This document shows, in pieces, positions 5,347-8,564 of a DNA stretch of 8,564 nucleotides. The translations under genes and the position numbers were made by a program. This DNA comes from an uncultured Elusimicrobia bacterium. GTDB taxonomy: Bacteria; Elusimicrobiota; Elusimicrobia; Elusimicrobiales; Elusimicrobiaceae. The notes beneath the pieces were generated by a model. That model was not told the origin of the DNA and did not search any database. It saw only the letters and a program-made list of their open reading frames with translations. Within the stretch, counting starts at the first letter, position 1; each line of letters opens with the position of its first letter. The stretch lies in NCBI GenBank assembly GCA_945483375.1, contig CALYRQ010000026.1:1-8564 (forward strand), given 5' to 3'.

Positions 5347-6762
5347 TTACTTCTTGTAGGCCATACAGCAGTTGCCTAACATACATTCCTTACACGGGAA
5401 TTTTTCCTTCGGTTCTTTTAAGGAGTGAAGCAGTTTACGGGCAAAGTCCGTCAGCGTCGGGTCGCGCGCGCCCAATACCAGTAAAATATCCCCGGGCTGT
5501 GCGGCGGCGGCCATTTGAGCGAGCAATTTTTCACGGCAGTCGTCGTATGTTACATTGACGCCGCGCGCTTTTAAACCTTCGTATACGGAGCGGCACGAAA
5601 CGCCTTGCGGAATCGTTCCGCCCGGGTAATACACTTCCGTCAGCCACAAATGGTCTTCGGGGCCGATGTGTTTGGCGAAACTGTCCACAAATTCCTGCGT
5701 TAACAGTTTAATGGACGTAAACGCATGCGGCTGATAAAACGCCAATACGCGTTTGCCGCGCAAGTGGGCGGCGGCGATGGTCGCGCCCAGTTTGTGCGGG
5801 TTATGCGCAAAATCGTCCACCACTTCAATTTTATTGTAACTGCCTATGCTCGCAAAACGGCGCGCGATGCCCTGGAATTTGTTAAGCGCCTTGGCGCATG
5901 TTTCCAAATCCACACCCATTTGCAATGCGGCGGCTACGGCGGCGGTGGCGTTGGCCACGTTGTGAAGTCCGGGGACTTGTAAACGGAAGGGTTGACCTTG
6001 AATAGAAAAATCGGAGCCGAAACCGTCCGTCTTAATTTCCTGCGGGTGAACGTCTCCCAAAGATAAACCAAAGGTCTTGGCCTGCGGCGCAATCACGCGT
6101 AAATTTTCTTCTTCCGCGTTGATAACGGCAATTTTGCAGTGCGAAATAAATTCTTTAAAATAGCCTTGCAAAACATTAATTTCTTTATGGTCTTTTTGCA
6201 AGTTGAGGCACAGCCCCAAATACGGGCGGTATTTGACGATAGAGCCGTCGCTTTCGTCGGCTTCAATCACCAAAATGTCCGAATCGCCTTTGTACACGTT
6301 GCCGAACACGCCCTGTTCTTTCTGCAAAGACAAAATAGCCGCGCCCGTAATAACGGACGGGCGGAGTCCCGCAAACGCCAAAATATCGTATACCATAGCG
6401 GTCGTCGTACTCTTGCCGCTGGTGCCGGAAACGGCGATTGTTCGGTGCTCGGCCACGTGTTTGGCGAGAAGCTCGGAACGGTGCATGGTGGGAATCCCAA
6501 GCGCTTTGGCTTTAACGAGCTCCGGGTTGTCTTCTTCAATGGCGGAAGACAAAATGACAAGTTGGGTATGGTGATCGATGCCGCTGCCGTCCTGCGGGAA
6601 GAGTTGAATGTTTAATTTCTTCAAATAATCCCACAAGGCCATGTCCGTATAGCCTTTGCTGATTAAGCGGTCGGAGCCGGTTACTTCGTCGCCTCCCATA
6701 GCGTGCAACTGCGCGAGCGCGCTCATACCCACGCCGCCGATACCGATAAAATGGATTTTCAT
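5347..6762 (-). CDS. murC: MurC-family UDP-N-acetylmuramate:amino-acid ligase, divergent
   Basis: The 471-residue protein has the three-domain Mur ligase plan. MurC adds L-alanine to UDP-MurNAc using ATP in the cytoplasm. Seen here: N-terminal UDP-binding GIGGVGMSALA (7-17), a P-loop GTSGKSTTT (113-121), EADESDGS (167-174), a DH pair (191-192), GLHNVANATAA (265-275) and a GIARRF block (298-303). EADESDGS and the N-terminal motif favour MurC over MurD, MurE and MurF. Several signatures deviate: the P-loop has Ser-Gly-Lys-Ser where MurC has His-Gly-Lys-Thr; DDFAHNPHK (316-324) replaces DDYxHHPTE; QPHAFTS (344-350) lacks the Arg of QPHRYTR; and GARDPTL (431-437) replaces the GAGD type. The C-terminus carries a cysteine cluster, C457, C460, C465 and C466. 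A good ribosome-binding site (AAGGA, 9 bases before the ATG) is present, and the start overlaps dapB. It could be the cell's only MurC, a paralogue, or an Mpl-like recycling ligase. I am sure of the family, less of the substrate. Confidence 0.8.
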   Translation of the reverse strand: MKIHFIGIGGVGMSALAQLHAMGGDEVTGSDRLISKGYTDMALWDYLKKLNIQLFPQDGSGIDHHTQLVILSSAIEEDNPELVKAKALGIPTMHRSELLAKHVAEHRTIAVSGTSGKSTTTAMVYDILAFAGLRPSVITGAAILSLQKEQGVFGNVYKGDSDILVIEADESDGSIVKYRPYLGLCLNLQKDHKEINVLQGYFKEFISHCKIAVINAEEENLRVIAPQAKTFGLSLGDVHPQEIKTDGFGSDFSIQGQPFRLQVPGLHNVANATAAVAAALQMGVDLETCAKALNKFQGIARRFASIGSYNKIEVVDDFAHNPHKLGATIAAAHLRGKRVLAFYQPHAFTSIKLLTQEFVDSFAKHIGPEDHLWLTEVYYPGGTIPQGVSCRSVYEGLKARGVNVTYDDCREKLLAQMAAAAQPGDILLVLGARDPTLTDFARKLLHSLKEPKEKFPCKECMLGNCCMAYKK

Positions 6763-7430
6763 TTTTTCTTTTCCTTTAGTTTAAATTTTGCGTAGTCCGA
6801 CATGGTGTAAAAACCACCCGCGCGTTTCATCAGCCATACGGTGATTTCCAGGGCCGACGCCGCAAATAAATCGCGGTTTACGGCTTTATGCGCAAGAGTT
6901 ATTTCATCAAAAGGGGAATCAAACGCGGCGATATGCGTACCCACGGTTTCGCCAATCCGTTCGTACGTTACTTTGTCATACGGCAGATTGACCGCGTCCG
7001 CCAATTTTTTGGCGGTGCCGCTGGGAGCGTCTTTTTTATGGATATGATGAATTTCGTGCAGTTTGATATCATATCCCGCGTACATTTTGGCCGCCTGCCG
7101 CACAAGTTCCGTAAAAAAGTAGACGCTTAAACTGACGTTGGGCGCGAAAAACGCCGGGATTTTTTCTTCCTGCTGGAGCTGGAACAAAAACGTTTCCGGC
7201 AGATTGGTGGTACCCGTTAAAAAAGGTTTATGTTTGTGTTTTGCGGCGGCAAAGGCTTCCTGCGCGCCCTGGGGGGAGGAGAAGTCGATAATCACGTCGA
7301 AATCCTCCGGGAACGGAGTGCCGCTTTCGTGCGCTACGGCCTGCAAACCGAGCTCCGGCCGCTCTTTAATCAGCCGGATAAGCGCGCGGCCCATTTTGCC
7401 GTCTGCACCGTTTATCAAGGCTTTGTTCAT
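6759..7430 (-). CDS. dapB: 4-hydroxy-tetrahydrodipicolinate reductase, compact form
   Basis: DapB reduces the DapA product to tetrahydrodipicolinate using NAD(P)H. The 223-residue protein has the N-terminal nucleotide-binding GADGKMG (8-14), DFSSPQG (49-55), TGTT (72-75), and APNVSLSV (96-103), which corresponds to the APNxSxGV motif. The catalytic block is EIHHIHKKDAPSGTA (126-140), with His128/His129, Lys132 and the substrate-binding SGT. A later VGTH followed by a LAHKAVNRDLFAASAL helix, and the C-terminal GGFYTMSDY, close the usual fold. It is somewhat shorter than the common 240-270 residues, mainly because the linker after the first helix pair is reduced. The ATG overlaps the asd stop by four bases (ATGA), and only a weak AGAG purine stretch precedes it, so translation is probably coupled to asd. 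Its own stop overlaps the murC-like start in the same way. Confidence 0.94.
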   Translation of the reverse strand: MNKALINGADGKMGRALIRLIKERPELGLQAVAHESGTPFPEDFDVIIDFSSPQGAQEAFAAAKHKHKPFLTGTTNLPETFLFQLQQEEKIPAFFAPNVSLSVYFFTELVRQAAKMYAGYDIKLHEIHHIHKKDAPSGTAKKLADAVNLPYDKVTYERIGETVGTHIAAFDSPFDEITLAHKAVNRDLFAASALEITVWLMKRAGGFYTMSDYAKFKLKEKKK

Positions 7431-8305
7431 ACGTATTTCTCTAACAGCAGTTCTACAATCTGCCGCCCGTTCATTGCCGCGCCTTTGAGTAAATTGTCAA
7501 ACGTAACAAAATAGTGGATGATTTTCGGGTCTTCCACGTCTTTGCGCAGGCGGCAGATAAAAGTGGTTTCTTTGCCGGAAACTTCTTTGGGCGTTACCAC
7601 ACTATCACTATACGTTAAATTGGGGAACGAACGCCACAATTTTTTTACCTGTTCCAAATCAAATTCTTCTTTGGCTTTGAGCGTTACGCCCAGGGAATGG
7701 GAATTTTCTACCCCCACGCGCACCGTGTGGCAATAAACCTTAATGTCCGGTAACTCCATAATTTTGCGCGTTTCGTATAAGCCTTTTAATTCTTCGCTCG
7801 TGTGGCCGTTGTCCAACACGGAACCGATGAGCGGCACGCAATTTTTTTCATACAAAGAGCCGGGCGTATGGAAATCGTCCAGCAGTTTTTTGCCGCCGCC
7901 GCTGATGGCCTGATACGAGCAAAAAAACGCTTCTGTAAAATGGTAAAAGGGTCTTAAAGGGGCCAAACTCATCACTAACCCCGTCGTCGTGCAGTTGGGG
8001 CTTGCGATAAGGGGAGTGTCCTTGGTAATCGCGTGTGCGTTGATTTCCGGAATGACGAGCGGGACGCCTTCGGTCATGCGGAATTCGGAGGACATATCCA
8101 CCGCAAATTTTATGCGGTTTTTGATTTTGGGGGCCAACTCGCGGCTGACGGGATTGTCCGTACACAAAACGGCTATGTCTACGGGCGTAATTTCATCGTT
8201 ACGGCCGAATGTTTTTATTTCAAACGGCGTTTTGATTTTTTTAAGTTCGGCAAGCATATTCTGCCCCACCATGCCGTTAATGCCAATGATTCCGACCGTT
8301 TTCAT
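7427..8305 (-). CDS. asd: Aspartate-semialdehyde dehydrogenase, compact form
   Basis: This enzyme reduces aspartyl phosphate to aspartate semialdehyde with NADPH, the branch point to DAP/lysine and to threonine/methionine. The 292-residue protein opens with a dinucleotide-binding GINGMVG (8-14). The catalytic cysteine is C105 in SPNCTTTG, matching the family's NPNCST. It also has QAISGGG (132-138), corresponding to QxVSGxG, and R196/H203 in VRVGVENSHS, corresponding to the RVPxxxGHS substrate-binding and acid/base block. At 292 residues it is shorter than the usual 330-370; the loss seems to be in the N-terminal Rossmann part, where the second strand (FGRNDEITPVDIAVLC) follows closely. All key residues are present, so I expect it to be active. 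It starts at the ATG overlapping the dapA stop; a G-rich stretch (GGGGG) about ten bases upstream may serve as a weak ribosome-binding site. Its stop overlaps dapB. Confidence 0.93.
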   Translation of the reverse strand: MKTVGIIGINGMVGQNMLAELKKIKTPFEIKTFGRNDEITPVDIAVLCTDNPVSRELAPKIKNRIKFAVDMSSEFRMTEGVPLVIPEINAHAITKDTPLIASPNCTTTGLVMSLAPLRPFYHFTEAFFCSYQAISGGGKKLLDDFHTPGSLYEKNCVPLIGSVLDNGHTSEELKGLYETRKIMELPDIKVYCHTVRVGVENSHSLGVTLKAKEEFDLEQVKKLWRSFPNLTYSDSVVTPKEVSGKETTFICRLRKDVEDPKIIHYFVTFDNLLKGAAMNGRQIVELLLEKYV

Positions 8306-8564
8306 AATGCGGCCCCCGGAATGAATAAATTTTTATCCGCGCCGTATAAAAGCGCGTCGATTTTGGCTTTGTTCTGCGCCGAGATTTCCCCCAACGGCAA
8401 GCGCACCGTTTCCCCGCCAAAACCGATTTGGGCAAGCAGATATTTTACGCACGTCGGGTTCGTTTCCAAATAGCACACTTTGATAAACGGGTATACTTGG
8501 GCGAACACGGCAAACGCTTCTTTCGTTTTGCCCTGCGCAAACAAATCGTAAATTTTCACAAACG
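8302..8564 (-). CDS. dapA: 4-hydroxy-tetrahydrodipicolinate synthase, C-terminal part (partial at window edge)
   Basis: DapA condenses pyruvate with aspartate semialdehyde in the cytoplasm, the first committed step to DAP and lysine. Only about 86 C-terminal codons are in the window; the frame stays open to the right edge, so the GTG near 8559 is internal and not a start. The signature is the DapA tail: an ETNPTCVKYLLAQIGF segment, matching the family's E-x-NP-x-x-VK-(Y/W) block, followed by VRLPLGEIS and a final helix (AQNKAKIDALL). The catalytic lysine and the YNxP motif would lie outside the window and cannot be checked. Its TGA stop (8304-8302) overlaps the asd ATG by four bases. Its product is used by DapB and its substrate comes from Asd, so the context agrees with the call. 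Confidence 0.9.
   Translation of the reverse strand, partial: FVKIYDLFAQGKTKEAFAVFAQVYPFIKVCYLETNPTCVKYLLAQIGFGGETVRLPLGEISAQNKAKIDALLYGADKNLFIPGAAL

Noticed and set aside
5113..5379. Plus-strand 88-codon frame between tetR and murC
   Set aside because: GTG start, no ribosome-binding site, part of it is a palindrome read as codons, and its end overlaps the 3' end of murC.
1..8564. CRISPR array, transposase, phage or toxin-antitoxin genes
   Set aside because: No regularly spaced repeats and no matching protein signatures were seen on either strand.

Overview
This is a bacterial chromosomal segment of moderate GC content. Every convincing gene lies on the minus strand, so transcription runs from high to low coordinates. 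The gene set (diaminopimelate synthesis, a MurC-type ligase, PheS/PheT) points to a bacterium with DAP-type peptidoglycan. I cannot name the taxon from sequence alone. The general look would fit an uncultured gut-type lineage such as Elusimicrobiota, but that is only an impression.

Region by region, in transcription order. (1) 8564-5347 is a tightly packed operon: the 3' end of dapA (cut by the window edge), a compact asd, a compact dapB and a divergent MurC-family ligase. Each junction is a 4-base ATGA overlap. The first three enzymes turn aspartyl phosphate into tetrahydrodipicolinate, the route to meso-DAP and lysine. The fourth looks like a muramate:amino-acid ligase, so the operon appears to link precursor supply to cell-wall assembly. 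A hairpin about 50 bases after the last stop may end the transcript. (2) 5346-4971 is a gene-free stretch with a perfect 12-bp-arm palindrome and a long composite stem-loop with a minus-strand T-rich tail, a candidate small RNA or attenuator. (3) 4931-4257 is a TetR-family regulator with its own extended -10 promoter, an operator-like inverted repeat over the predicted transcription start, and a strong intrinsic terminator. (4) 4145-447 is pheS-pheT plus a small coiled-coil (ZapB-like) gene, closed by a GC-rich terminator. The pheS start codon is only 7 bases from a perfect TATAAT, which suggests a leaderless mRNA. (5) 446-1 has no convincing gene. It holds two inverted-orientation palindromic (REP-like) repeats, several other palindromes and a hairpin followed by a run of T on the minus strand.

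The most unusual items are the MurC-like protein with several altered signature motifs and a four-cysteine tail, the candidate structured RNA between murC and tetR, a 12-base repeat shared by the tetR operator region and the murC 3' flank, and the palindromic repeats at the left end. I saw no complete new defence or mobile system, no CRISPR array, no transposase and no tRNA or rRNA gene.
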